64,000 bases of DNA from Bradyrhizobium diazoefficiens (GCF_016616885.1 NZ_CP067102.1:2694501-2758500), one strand, 5' to 3'. Counted from the first letter of the stretch, positions 16,738 to 26,214 are shown. Notes: generated from the letters alone by a model not told the origin. Numbers and translations are program-made.

Positions 16738-17130
16738 CTGGACAATGTCCCGACAATCGCGGTCGTCGATGATCATGCTTCGGTGCGCACCGCGACCGCA
16801 AGATTGTTGAGGTCATTGGGATTTTCCGCACATGCGTTTGCTTCGGCTCAGGAATTACTGTTGTCGCCTCGATTGCATGAAACGTCATGCCTGATTGCCG
16901 ACGTGGAGATGCCCGGCATGAGCGGCCTTGAGCTGCAGGAGTACTTGGTCACAAACGGTTATAATACGCCGATGATCTTCATAACGGCTTTTCCGGAGGA
17001 GCGAATTCGAGAACGCGCAATGAGAGCGGGAGCCGTGGACTTCTTGAGCAAGCCATTCGATGAACCTCGACTGCTCGACTGCGTGCATCGCGCGCTGAAG
17101 AGGCACGAGGGCAACTCGAACGACACTTGA
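16738..17130 (+). CDS. Second stand-alone receiver, apparent CTG start
   Basis: By alignment with the receiver at 14400-14792 the protein is 130 residues and begins at 16738. The codon there is CTG where the other copy has GTG; the AAGGTAAG ribosome-binding site is kept. The first canonical in-frame start, GTG at 16783, would remove the first strand and the acidic DD pair of the phosphorylation pocket, giving a dead receiver. Either CTG is used or the copy has lost function. Otherwise the domain is complete (IADVEMPG, FITAFPEE, FLSKPFDEP). Its stop overlaps the TTG start of the giant kinase (TTGA at 17127-17130), so translation of the two is coupled. Confidence 0.7.
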   Translation: MDNVPTIAVVDDHASVRTATARLLRSLGFSAHAFASAQELLLSPRLHETSCLIADVEMPGMSGLELQEYLVTNGYNTPMIFITAFPEERIRERAMRAGAVDFLSKPFDEPRLLDCVHRALKRHEGNSNDT

Positions 17131-20100
17131 ACGCCGCGCCATCGGCACGTCCGGAGACCCGCCACTTGGACCAAGTGACCCGAAAAAATGGATTGGGCCC
17201 TGATGACAACAAGGGTCTGCAAATCCTTTGGCAGGACGGCGAACGCGTGTTCTGCCGAGGGTGGCGGTTGGACGACGATGAGAAGGTGCGCGCTGTGCTG
17301 GTAGTCGTGCCTGCTGGGGAGCATCCATCCCCCGGCATCCTCGCACGCTTCGCCCATGAATGCGCATTGAAGGATGAACTGGACGCGACTTGGGCGGTAC
17401 CGCCGTTGGAGCTGTTGCACGAGAGCGCCTCTATCATGCTGGTGCTCGACGACTCCTGCGGTGAGCCGCTCGAGCGGCTGATCGGAGCGCCCATGGAGAT
17501 CGGTAGCTTCCTGCACCTCACTATCGGAATCGCCGCGGTGTTAGGCAAGGCTCACCAACGAGGCTTGGTTCACAAGGATATCAAGCCGAGCAACATCGTG
17601 GTCGATCGCCGGACCGGGGAGGTGCGGCTTACTGGTTTCGGCATCGCCTCACGGCTTCCTCGCGAGCGACAGTCGCTCGATCCCCCTGAGACCATCGCCG
17701 GCACGTTGGCCTATATGGCGCCTGAGCAGACCGGACGCATGAACCGCTCTATCGATTCCCGTAGCGATCTCTATTCGCTTGGTGTCACGCTCTACCAGAT
17801 GCTTACCGGCGCCTTGCCATTTTCCGCCGCCGACCCAATGGAATGGGTGCACTGTCACATCGCCAGAAAGCCGGTGTCGCCGGGCGAGCGGCTGGAGAGT
17901 CTTCCTGCTCCGCTCTCGCAGATCGTCATGAAGCTGCTCGCCAAGACCGCCGAAGATCGCTACCAGACGGCTGCTGGTCTTGAGCGTGATTTGCAACGCT
18001 GTCTCGGCATGTGGGAGCGGGCTCGCCACATTGAGGATTTTTCGCTCTGCGAACACGATATGCCGGACCGGCTGTTGATTCCGGAGAAGCTGTACGGACG
18101 GGAGAGCGAGGTTGATACTTTGGTTGCAGCGTTCGATCGGATCATCAAAAGCGGCGCGCCGGAGTTGGTCCTGGTGTCCGGCTATTCCGGCATAGGCAAG
18201 TCTTCCGTTGTCAATGAACTGCAGAAGGTGCTTGTCCCGCCGCGTGGGCTCTTTGCAGCCGGCAAATTCGACCAATACAAACGCGACATTCCGTATTCGA
18301 CGCTGGTGCAGGCTTTTCAGAGCCTTGTGCGGCCTCTTCTCGGCAAGAGCGATATCGAGCTGGCGAGCTGGCGAGGTGCGTTTTTGGAGGCACTGGAGCC
18401 GAATGCAGGGCTCATAACCGAGTTGATTCCCGAGCTGAAGCTCATCATCGGTGATCCGCCGCCGGTCCCTGAACTGGCGCCACAGCAGGCCCTGAGCCGC
18501 TTTCAGTCGGTGTTCCGACGCTTCATCGGCGTATTTGCCCGACCGGAACATCCGCTGGCCCTGTTTCTTGACGATTTGCAGTGGCTCGACGCGGCGACAC
18601 TCGACCTGTTGGAGGATCTGCTGGGCCGATCGGAGCTGCAACACCTCATGCTGATCGGCGCTTACCGGGACAATGAGGTCGACGCCGCTCACCCGCTTAG
18701 GCGAAAGCTTGAAGCAATGAAGCACGTAGGCGCGAAGGTAGAGGAGATCGCGCTTGCCCCGCTTGCCCCAGAGCACCTTGAGCAGCTTATCGCGGACGCC
18801 CTTCGCTGTGAGTCGGTACGCGCCGCAGACCTCGCGGAACTTCTATACCAGAAGACTGCCGGCAATCCGTTCTACGTGATTCAATTTCTTTACTCGCTCG
18901 CGGAAGAGGACTTGCTCCGCCTGGACCACGAGGCGGCGACTTGGTGCTGGGAGCTCGATCGCATACGCGCCAAAAGCTACACCGACAACGTCGTGGACCT
19001 CATGGTCGCCAAGCTCACCCGCTTGCCGGCCGAAACTCAGCAGGCGTTGCAGCAATTCGCCTGCCTCGGCAACGTTGCCGCGAGCGCGCTGCTTTCGACC
19101 GTTCTCGGGAGCTCGGAGGAACGTCTGCACGCGGCGCTGTGGCCGGCGGCCCGCCTCGAGTTGGTTGTGCGTCTCGAAAGCTCCTACAAATTTATCCATG
19201 ACCGGGTGCAGGAGGCCGCCTATTCGCTGATTCCGGAGCCATTGCGCGCCCAGGCGCATCTTCGGATAGGTCGTCTGCTCGTGGCTCAAACGCCTCCCGA
19301 GAGACGTGAGGAGGCGATCTTTGAGATCGTTGGTCAGCTCAACCGCGGCGCCGCGCTGATCACCTTACGAGAGGAGCGGGACGAGCTCGCCGCGCTCGAC
19401 CTGATCGCCGGCAGGCGTGCGAAGGGGGCGACGGCCTACGCCTCGGCGCTCATCTATCTCAATGCCGGAGTGGCTCTGTTGGCGAAGGATAGCTGGGAGC
19501 GCAGGCGTGAGCTTGCCTTCACGCTGGAGCTGAATCGGGCGGAATGCGAATTTTTGACCGGCCAATTGTCCGCCGCAGACGGGCGATTGGCGGCGCTGTC
19601 GAGTCGGGCTACGACAACGGTCGAACAAGCCCTCGTCGCGTGCTTGCGCATAGATGTCTGCACGGCCCTCGATCAGAGCGACCGGGCGGTGCTCGTCTGT
19701 CTGGACTATCTCCGGCATGTCGGGATCGAGTGGTCACCCCGTCCGCAGGACGAGGAAGCGCACCGTGAGTATGAGCGGATTTGGTCGCAACTCGGAAGCC
19801 GCGCGATTGAGGAACTTATCGACCTGCCCTTGATGACCGACCCGGCGTCCCTCGCGACGGTCGATGTTCTGAGCAAGATCTTCCCGTCAGCCTTGATTAC
19901 GGACGCGAATTTGGCTTCCCTCTCGGTCTGCAAGGCGGTCGGTCTCAGCCTCGAGCACGGCAACTGCGATGCTTCGTGTCTAACATATGTATGGTTCGCC
20001 AGGATCGCCGGACCGCGCTTCGGCGACCACGAGGCGGGATTTCGCTTTGGGCAGCTCGGCTACGAACTCGTGGAACGACGCGGGCTAAGGCGCTTCGAGG

Positions 20101-23100
20101 CGAGCACCTATCTTTGCTTCTCGGTTTACGTTGTGCCCTGGATGAAACACGTGCGGGATTGCCGTGATCTGCTGCGCCGCGCTTTCGAGGCGGCGAACCG
20201 GATCGGAGATCTCATGTATGCGGGCTACACGTGCAACAATCTCAACTCGGATCTTCTCTTTGCCGGCGAACCGCTGCTGGACGTGCAAGGCGAAGCCGAG
20301 AATAGCCTCGCATTCGCCGGGAAAGCGCGGTTCGGCCCTGTCATTGACTACATCACACCGCAACTTGCGCTGATTCGGATGCTTCGCGGGCTAACGCCGG
20401 AATTTGGCTGCTTTGACGACGGGCAGTTCGATGAACTTCGCTTCGAAGACTATTTGTCCCGCAATCCGGCCTTGGCGCTCGCTGCGTGCTGGTACTGGAT
20501 CCGAAAATTGCAGGCGCGCTATATAGCTGGCGACTTCGTGACGGCCATCGATGCCGCATCGAAGGCGCAACGGCTGCTTTGGACCACGTCCTCGTTCTTT
20601 GAGGAAGCCGAGTTTCACTTTTACGGCGCGCTGGCCAAAGCCGCTTACCGCGATTCCGCATCGGCCGACGAACGGGCGCAGCACTTGGACGCGCTGGCTG
20701 CACATCACAAGCAGCTCCAGGTCTGGGCGGCGAACTGCCCGGAGAACTTCGAGAACCGCGCGGCGCTTGTCGGCGCCGAACTGGCGCGCCTGGAGGGCCG
20801 CAAGCTGGATGCCGAGCACCTCTACGAACAGGCAATTCAGTCGGCGCGCGCCAACGGATTTTTACATACCGAGGCGCTCGCCAATGAACTCGCCGCCCGC
20901 TTCTATGCGGCGCGTGGTTTTGAGAAGATTTCCCGTGTGTATTTGCAGGACGCCCGCTACTGCTTCCTGCGTTGGGGAGCAGGCGGCAAGGTGCGGCAGC
21001 TCGACGAGCTTTATCCGGAGCTCGGTAAGCAGGAGCCGGTGCCCAGCCCGACGGGCACGATCGCAACGCCGGTCGAACACCTTGACCTCGCGACCGTGAT
21101 CAAGGTGTCGCAGGCCATTTCGGGCGAGATCGTTCTTGAGAAAATGCTGGACACGCTCATGCGTACCGCAATCGCGCAGGCGGGTGCCGAGCGTGGCCTA
21201 TTGATCCTGTCACACGCGGCCGAGCAATGGATCGCGGCAGAAGCAACGACCTCGGGCGAGACGATCCTCGTGGAGATTCGCGATGCACCCGTAACCGGAT
21301 CTGTGCTGCCGGAGACGGTTCTTCACTACGTCCTGCGCACCCGCGAGAGCGTCATTGTCGACGATGCCGCGATTCAGCCTTCGTTTCTTGCGGACCCCTA
21401 CATCCGTCAGCGCGAGGCGCGTTCCATTCTCTGTCTGCCCTTGATCAACCAGGCCAAGCTCAGCGGGGTACTCTATCTGGAAAACAACCTCGCGCCCCGC
21501 GTCTTTGCGCCGGCCCGGATTGCAGTACTGAAGCTGCTCGCCTCGCAAGCGGCCGTCTCGCTGGAAAACACGCGGCTGTACCGCGATCTTGAGCTGCGCG
21601 AGGCGAAGATCCGGCGCTTGGTTGAGGCCAACATCATCGGAATCTGCATTTCGACGCGGGATGGTGGCATCATCGAGGCAAATGATGCGTTTCTGAGGAT
21701 CGTCGGGTATGACCGCGAGGATCTGGTCGCGGGTCGTGTGCAATGGATGGATCTAACAGCGCCCGAATCACTCGAGCGAACCGCACTGGCGCTTGCTGAA
21801 CTTGACAGTACCGGGACCATCCAACCCTTCGAGAAGGAGTATTTTCGTAAAGATGGCAGCCGCGTCCCCGTCCTGGTGGGTGTGGCTGCGTTCGATGAAG
21901 AACGCCAGCTCGTCGCCTTCGTGCTCGATCTGACCGAACGCAGGCGGTCCGAGCAGGAGCTGCGTGAGAGCGAGGAGCGTTTTCGCACGCTCGTGCAATT
22001 CTCCTTCGACGCATACTGGGAGACCGACGCGCAGCATCGCTTCATTCGCCAGGAATTCGCCGAAAGCGTTAGCGACGCGCCGGCGACGGGCTCCGAACTC
22101 GGCAAGACGCGCTGGGAAGTGCCCCACTTGGAGCCTGATGAAGATGCGTGGTGCAAGCATCGGGAGACGCTCGATGCCCACCTGCCGTTCCGTGACTTCG
22201 AGCTCGCGCGTCCCACGCCTGATGGCGGCAAGCGCTATGTGTCCGTTTCGGGGCTCCCGGTTTTCGACGAGACGGGGCGCTTTATCGGGTACCGCGGCGT
22301 GGGTCGGCACATTACCGAGCGCAAGCGGGCAGAGGAGGAGCTGAGAGCGAGCGAGGCGCGCTTCCGCACCTTCGTAGACCACGCGACCGACCTGTTTATG
22401 CTGCATCGCGACGACGGAACCATCCTGGACGTCAATCGCCAAGCGTGCGAAGCCTTAGGCTATAGCCGCGACGAATTAATCGGCATGGCTCCGAGTGCCT
22501 TCGATCCAGATGCAAACGCAGCATTTATGCGGCACATGAGGGAGCGCATCGAGGCTTCGGAAATCGTGACGTATGAGAGCCGCAGCCGCCGAAGGGACGG
22601 AACAACGTTCCCCGTCGAGATCCACGTGCGAGAGTTCAGCCAAGGTGGCCAGCGGTTGGCCATTTCGCTGGCGCGCGACATCACCGATCGAAAGCGGGCC
22701 GAGGCCGAAGCCCGCGAGAGCGACCGCCGAAATCGCGAAATGCAGATGGAATTGGCCCACGCCAACCGCGTGGCGACAATGGGACATCTCACGGCCTCCA
22801 TTGCTCACGAAGTGAAGCAGCCGATCGCCGCGACCATGACGAATGCGCAAGCCGCATTGCGCTTTCTTGATGGTCCGATGATGAATATTGATGAGGTAAG
22901 GCAGATCCTCCACGACATCGTGAGAGATGGAAATCGCGCAGGCGAGGTCATCAGCCGGATCCGCGATCTCGTCAAGAAGGCGCCGAGCCGCCGGGATCGG
23001 TGGGAGATCAACGGCGCGGTCAGCGAGGTGATAGAGCTCACTCGCGGCGAAACGGCGACGAACAGCGTCTCTGTCCATACGGACTTCGCGGGCGGCCTAC

Positions 23101-23465
23101 CGATGGTGGAGGGAGATAGAGTCCAATTGCAACAGGTGCTCCTGAATTTGATCATCAACGCAATCGAAGCCATGACCATGAGTGGCGTCGGTGAGGGGCC
23201 GCGCGAATTGTCGATCAGCAGCGGGATCGCCGACTCGGGTGGCGTGCTTGTCACCGTATGTGACTCGGGTCCGGGACTGACGCCAGCAGGTCGCGATCGC
23301 CTTTTCGAGACGTTCTACACAACCAAGCCGAGCGGTCTGGGGTTGGGCTTGTCGATCTGTCGTTCGATCGTCGAGGCCCATGGCGGCCGCTTGTGGGCGA
23401 GCGCGAACGTTTCCCGAGGCGCCATTTTTCAGTTCACAGTGCCTGCGGTAGTGCCCCTGTCTTGA
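17127..23465 (+). CDS. Giant trifunctional Ser/Thr kinase-like / AAA ATPase / PAS histidine kinase
   Basis: About 2112 residues from a TTG that overlaps the preceding stop. Order: eukaryotic-type kinase domain (~60-300) with HKDIKPSN at 149; AAA/STAND-type ATPase with Walker A GYSGIGKS at 352-359 and Walker B FLDDLQWLD at 480-488; a long helical TPR-like region (~700-1310); GAF (~1322-1481); three PAS domains (~1492-1855); HisKA with H1894 in SIAHEVKQP; HATPase_c (~1990-2110, GLGLGLSI). The DFG metal-binding motif reads TGFG (G170 instead of Asp) and no VAIK lysine is evident, so the N-terminal domain is probably a pseudokinase. The C-terminal half closely resembles the amber-interrupted kinase at 7318-9834. 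No membrane segment is seen. Confidence 0.9.
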   Translation: MNAAPSARPETRHLDQVTRKNGLGPDDNKGLQILWQDGERVFCRGWRLDDDEKVRAVLVVVPAGEHPSPGILARFAHECALKDELDATWAVPPLELLHESASIMLVLDDSCGEPLERLIGAPMEIGSFLHLTIGIAAVLGKAHQRGLVHKDIKPSNIVVDRRTGEVRLTGFGIASRLPRERQSLDPPETIAGTLAYMAPEQTGRMNRSIDSRSDLYSLGVTLYQMLTGALPFSAADPMEWVHCHIARKPVSPGERLESLPAPLSQIVMKLLAKTAEDRYQTAAGLERDLQRCLGMWERARHIEDFSLCEHDMPDRLLIPEKLYGRESEVDTLVAAFDRIIKSGAPELVLVSGYSGIGKSSVVNELQKVLVPPRGLFAAGKFDQYKRDIPYSTLVQAFQSLVRPLLGKSDIELASWRGAFLEALEPNAGLITELIPELKLIIGDPPPVPELAPQQALSRFQSVFRRFIGVFARPEHPLALFLDDLQWLDAATLDLLEDLLGRSELQHLMLIGAYRDNEVDAAHPLRRKLEAMKHVGAKVEEIALAPLAPEHLEQLIADALRCESVRAADLAELLYQKTAGNPFYVIQFLYSLAEEDLLRLDHEAATWCWELDRIRAKSYTDNVVDLMVAKLTRLPAETQQALQQFACLGNVAASALLSTVLGSSEERLHAALWPAARLELVVRLESSYKFIHDRVQEAAYSLIPEPLRAQAHLRIGRLLVAQTPPERREEAIFEIVGQLNRGAALITLREERDELAALDLIAGRRAKGATAYASALIYLNAGVALLAKDSWERRRELAFTLELNRAECEFLTGQLSAADGRLAALSSRATTTVEQALVACLRIDVCTALDQSDRAVLVCLDYLRHVGIEWSPRPQDEEAHREYERIWSQLGSRAIEELIDLPLMTDPASLATVDVLSKIFPSALITDANLASLSVCKAVGLSLEHGNCDASCLTYVWFARIAGPRFGDHEAGFRFGQLGYELVERRGLRRFEASTYLCFSVYVVPWMKHVRDCRDLLRRAFEAANRIGDLMYAGYTCNNLNSDLLFAGEPLLDVQGEAENSLAFAGKARFGPVIDYITPQLALIRMLRGLTPEFGCFDDGQFDELRFEDYLSRNPALALAACWYWIRKLQARYIAGDFVTAIDAASKAQRLLWTTSSFFEEAEFHFYGALAKAAYRDSASADERAQHLDALAAHHKQLQVWAANCPENFENRAALVGAELARLEGRKLDAEHLYEQAIQSARANGFLHTEALANELAARFYAARGFEKISRVYLQDARYCFLRWGAGGKVRQLDELYPELGKQEPVPSPTGTIATPVEHLDLATVIKVSQAISGEIVLEKMLDTLMRTAIAQAGAERGLLILSHAAEQWIAAEATTSGETILVEIRDAPVTGSVLPETVLHYVLRTRESVIVDDAAIQPSFLADPYIRQREARSILCLPLINQAKLSGVLYLENNLAPRVFAPARIAVLKLLASQAAVSLENTRLYRDLELREAKIRRLVEANIIGICISTRDGGIIEANDAFLRIVGYDREDLVAGRVQWMDLTAPESLERTALALAELDSTGTIQPFEKEYFRKDGSRVPVLVGVAAFDEERQLVAFVLDLTERRRSEQELRESEERFRTLVQFSFDAYWETDAQHRFIRQEFAESVSDAPATGSELGKTRWEVPHLEPDEDAWCKHRETLDAHLPFRDFELARPTPDGGKRYVSVSGLPVFDETGRFIGYRGVGRHITERKRAEEELRASEARFRTFVDHATDLFMLHRDDGTILDVNRQACEALGYSRDELIGMAPSAFDPDANAAFMRHMRERIEASEIVTYESRSRRRDGTTFPVEIHVREFSQGGQRLAISLARDITDRKRAEAEARESDRRNREMQMELAHANRVATMGHLTASIAHEVKQPIAATMTNAQAALRFLDGPMMNIDEVRQILHDIVRDGNRAGEVISRIRDLVKKAPSRRDRWEINGAVSEVIELTRGETATNSVSVHTDFAGGLPMVEGDRVQLQQVLLNLIINAIEAMTMSGVGEGPRELSISSGIADSGGVLVTVCDSGPGLTPAGRDRLFETFYTTKPSGLGLGLSICRSIVEAHGGRLWASANVSRGAIFQFTVPAVVPLS

Positions 23466-23467
23466 CG

Positions 23468-23496
23468 TGCTCGCGCGCGATCCTGCCGCGAGCGCG
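23468..23496 (+). terminator. GC-rich hairpin after the giant kinase gene
   Basis: GTGCTCGCG (23468-23476) pairs with CGCGAGCGC (23488-23496) with one G-U pair and an 11-base loop, two bases after the stop codon. There is no clear T-run, so it may be a mild terminator or a 3'-end stabiliser between two converging genes. Confidence 0.3.
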
Positions 23497-23597
23497 CCTG
23501 CAAGGTCTGGATTAGGCAGCGTTCGGCCCGCGATCGACGCTCGGACCATCTTGATCTTTGCCGCATCAGTCGAAGTAGCGGAAGGCCTTTTCGGGGA

Positions 23598-24281
23598 CTA
23601 CTCCGCTGCAATACGGCTGCCCTGTATGGGCAGGATTCGTTCGTGCGCGTTTCTCTGAGGTTCGCAGCACGACGGAAAGGTGAGAATTGATCTCGTTCCC
23701 GCCGTTCCAAACTGGTGATCGAGCTTTCCGGCAAGAGTTTTGGCGAGTTCGCGGACGACGTTCAGGCCTCGGCCAGGTTGTATTATGGCTGGAGCCGATC
23801 CGTTGTCGAGCACCCTGCATTCTGCGAACGGTCCCGCCCGGTACAACTCGACGCGAATTTCGCCGCTCCCGTTAGCAAAGGCGTGCCTGGCCGAGTTGGT
23901 TATGAGCTCGTAGACAATCAGACCCAGTCGCCAGCATTGGTCCGACTGCAATTGCAGTGGCGACGTGGCGAGCACCAGCTTTATCTTCGCATGATCGAGC
24001 CTGGACCGGCGGATCGACGCGCATAGTTCCTCAAGATACGCTGCTGCGTCCACGAAAGCGTGATATTCCGGCCTCTGCATGGCGCGATGGACGTCGACAA
24101 ACCTGTGAAGCAGTTCAGAGACCCTTGTCAGGGCGGTCTTGACCTCCTCGTTGTCGGAATGAACTGCAGCGTGAGCAACGATGCCGATCACACAGGCAAA
24201 CTCGTTCTTGACCCTGTGGCTGAGCTCGTTCAGCAGCGTGAGTTCTTCCAGGCAAGGCAATTCGATAGCTGGCTCCATCAT
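23598..24281 (-). CDS. Stand-alone HisKA_2/HWE-type histidine kinase
   Basis: 227 residues from the ATG at 24281, preceded by CGGAG; an upstream ATG at 24317 has no such site. The phospho-acceptor motif is NELSHRVKNEF, typical of the HisKA_2 subclass. The ATPase domain shows ELITNSARHAF and VLDNGSAPA, and the GRGLNVVRELA segment. There is no sensor domain and no membrane segment, so input must come from a partner protein or the domain acts as a phosphotransferase. It converges on the giant kinase, with 132 bases between stops. It belongs to a different subclass from the other four kinases here. Confidence 0.85.
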   Translation of the reverse strand: MMEPAIELPCLEELTLLNELSHRVKNEFACVIGIVAHAAVHSDNEEVKTALTRVSELLHRFVDVHRAMQRPEYHAFVDAAAYLEELCASIRRSRLDHAKIKLVLATSPLQLQSDQCWRLGLIVYELITNSARHAFANGSGEIRVELYRAGPFAECRVLDNGSAPAIIQPGRGLNVVRELAKTLAGKLDHQFGTAGTRSILTFPSCCEPQRNAHERILPIQGSRIAAE

Positions 24282-24876
24282 CGTGTGCTCCGGACCCGCA
24301 AGACGCCGGCGCCCCATTCATCGAAGGGCGGCTTCACTGTACGCGCCGCATCGAGATCGAGATCGTCCAGTCTGATGCGATTGCGTCCACACACAAGGCC
24401 GTTCATCGGCTTCTCCTGCTTCCTTGAAATTCGACCGATCTGTTCAGTCGCTGATCGTGATCAGGCCTGAGTAGTAGCCCATTGAGCCGCGAGGTCCATT
24501 ATACCCGGGGGAGACCGGATCGACACGTTTGCTGTCGTAATCAAACCGAGGTATCGGGATGTCGGAGAGCTCGCGAGCGTGCTCGTGAATAGGCGCGGGG
24601 GCCGGTGGCTGATTGGCGCCGTCAGCCACTCCATCATTGATCCGCATGGAGGCTTTCCAGCTCGCCGATTCAAACGCCATGGATCTGGATCGCTCTAACA
24701 GCGAGCCACCTTACGCCGTGTACTCGACTTGTTGCCAAATCCTTCCATGACGAGCTCGCAGACCGCTTGCTGCTGCTTCGTCGAGGCGCTTGAACATCCG
24801 CGCATATTACCTCCCTTGCATCTCAAGTCATTCGTCGCAAACCGGCGATTTCCCGTGGATCATTTCTCCGCTCTGA
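24282..24876. other. Mostly non-coding stretch with one doubtful small frame
   Basis: 595 bases between the stand-alone kinase and the end of the next minus-strand gene. Apart from the doubtful frame at 24444-24680, nothing here resembles a gene. The segment before 24281 should contain the kinase promoter. Confidence 0.4.
24444..24680 (-). CDS. Possible small hypothetical protein
   Basis: A 78-codon frame from the ATG at 24680. The product is proline-rich in the middle (NQPPAPAPIHEH) and ends GPRGSMGYYSGLITISD. No ribosome-binding site is clear and I recognise no family. The aromatic and glycine-rich end looks more protein-like than a chance frame, but support is weak. Confidence 0.3.
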   Translation of the reverse strand: MAFESASWKASMRINDGVADGANQPPAPAPIHEHARELSDIPIPRFDYDSKRVDPVSPGYNGPRGSMGYYSGLITISD

Positions 24877-25332
24877 TCAGTGAGTGAGCGAAGATTGACC
24901 CCGTATGTGTAGTGGGGCATGAACGGGAAACGGCTGTGCCACCGATAGCGCAGTGTGTTCATCGGTTTCCAAAGCGATCTTTTGCGCAAGCATGATGTCG
25001 CCGGCGACCAGCGATCCCCTGGGCACAAAACACCAGCCGATTACTGGGCAGTGTTCTTCGCTGATTTCAACGACGTTCGCTGCCCGGCCGTAACGAATGC
25101 GGTATCGCTTCCCAGTGTCGCAGCCGATAACGTCGAACCAGTTGCTAGCATCAAGTTGCGCGCGCTGCTCAGGCAACAGCCATTCTCTCAGGAGCGTCAT
25201 GCCGCGGTCCTCGCGAACGTCTTTGCTGGTGAGGGCACGGCTTAGGGCGACGCAGCGCTCGCAGAAACCCCGCCCAACTATCCAACGCCTGCGTATAGCC
25301 CTTGCCGCAGTGACAAGCCTATCCGGCAACAT
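24877..25332 (-). CDS. Conserved hypothetical protein, rhizobial type
   Basis: 151 residues from the ATG at 25332; the conserved part may begin only at MTLLREWLLPEQ (residue ~45). The core reads QRAQLDASNWFDVIGCDTGKRYRIRYG, then CPVIGWCFVPRGSLVAGDIMLAQKIALE. This pattern is repeated in many Bradyrhizobium genomes as a protein of unknown function. Two cysteines frame the central strand region. No signal peptide or membrane helix is obvious. It starts 12 bases after the stop of the 25345-25566 gene, forming a two-gene operon. Confidence 0.7.
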   Translation of the reverse strand: MLPDRLVTAARAIRRRWIVGRGFCERCVALSRALTSKDVREDRGMTLLREWLLPEQRAQLDASNWFDVIGCDTGKRYRIRYGRAANVVEISEEHCPVIGWCFVPRGSLVAGDIMLAQKIALETDEHTALSVAQPFPVHAPLHIRGQSSLTH

Positions 25333-25344
25333 GTTCGGCCGCCG

Positions 25345-25566
25345 TTAGCCGCCGACGAGCCGCGGATAGAACAGCATCTCTTGCGCAGTCGGACCAAATG
25401 AGCGTGCAACCCTGGCTTCGCCGGCCGGGTCGCGAACAGCGGGCGTAAATCCCTTCCCGACAAGCGCCTTGAACCGTTCTTCTGCTTTGGCGAGCGCCTC
25501 AACGTCGTTCACGTCGAAGACGTGACGCGTGTCGCCCGTGTGATCCATTACAATCTGCGTCGGCAT
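25345..25566 (-). CDS. Conserved small hypothetical protein, rhizobial type
   Basis: A 73-residue protein beginning MPTQIVMDHTGDTRHVFD and ending AQEMLFYPRLVGG. The middle is a short helix (VEALAKAEERFKALVGKGF) followed by a strand region. A strong AGGAG site lies before the ATG. I recognise it as a frequent small protein of Bradyrhizobium genomes; no function is known. It leads the two-gene minus-strand operon with 24877-25332. Confidence 0.75.
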   Translation of the reverse strand: MPTQIVMDHTGDTRHVFDVNDVEALAKAEERFKALVGKGFTPAVRDPAGEARVARSFGPTAQEMLFYPRLVGG

Positions 25567-26062
25567 GCGCGGCTCCTGGATTTTTCAGCCCAGGGTAGCC
25601 TAGCCATATGGCCGCGAATGGCTTGGCTAAAATTAAGTCGGCTTAGCGAAAATTGCGCTAAAGGCCGGCTCGGGGATTGAGTTCGCGCTAATCCGACAGG
25701 CCGTTGAAAACTGCGAAGCGATCAGAGGGTTGAACCAACCGCGGACCAAAAGCCATAATGGCTCTAAAGCCAATGCATATCGTGGACGCTACGTACATCG
25801 GGTGGGCTACACTCTGCTGATGAAACGGACCAAGATGTTGCTACTCGTCCGCACTCTCCGTGAGATCATCCGCGACGGCGGAGTGACCGTTGTCGGTTAT
25901 CTCTATGCTGCCGGAGGTCCCGTAGGGACAAGAAATCGGACTGGAGGACAACCTCCAGTCCGACTTGCACGAATTCCAGGCGAGCACCGTTGTGGCCAAT
26001 GCACCTTATCGAAGGCCACCGGTTGATTTTGATGGCCGATCGGTGGCCCCGATCCGAACGTA
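25567..26062. other. Non-coding stretch with one perfect hairpin
   Basis: 496 bases between two minus-strand units. The AT-richer part at 25610-25680 has short related words (GGCTAAAATT, TTAGCGAAAATT, GCGCTAAAG) that may belong to the promoter of the 25345-25566 gene. The hairpin at 25936-25963 is the only strong structure. No protein-like frame is seen. Confidence 0.4.
25936..25963. terminator. Perfect 12-bp hairpin
   Basis: TCGGACTGGAGG (25936-25947), loop ACAA, then its exact complement (25952-25963). It lies about 100 bases past the stop of the IS-disrupted minus-strand gene, where a terminator would be expected. No T-run follows on either strand, so factor-independent termination is uncertain. 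Confidence 0.4.
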
Positions 26063-26214
26063 TCAGTACTCGCCGGGTCCTGGTTCGCAGGGGACATTGT
26101 TTCCGGTCCACGGCGCCGTCGCAAATGCGCCGACACGCGGTGCGGGATAGCAGGGACGGCCGCCCAGGTTCACTGCGGCTGGCGAAGTGGAGGCATTCGC
26201 GCGTTCTGCGAAAT

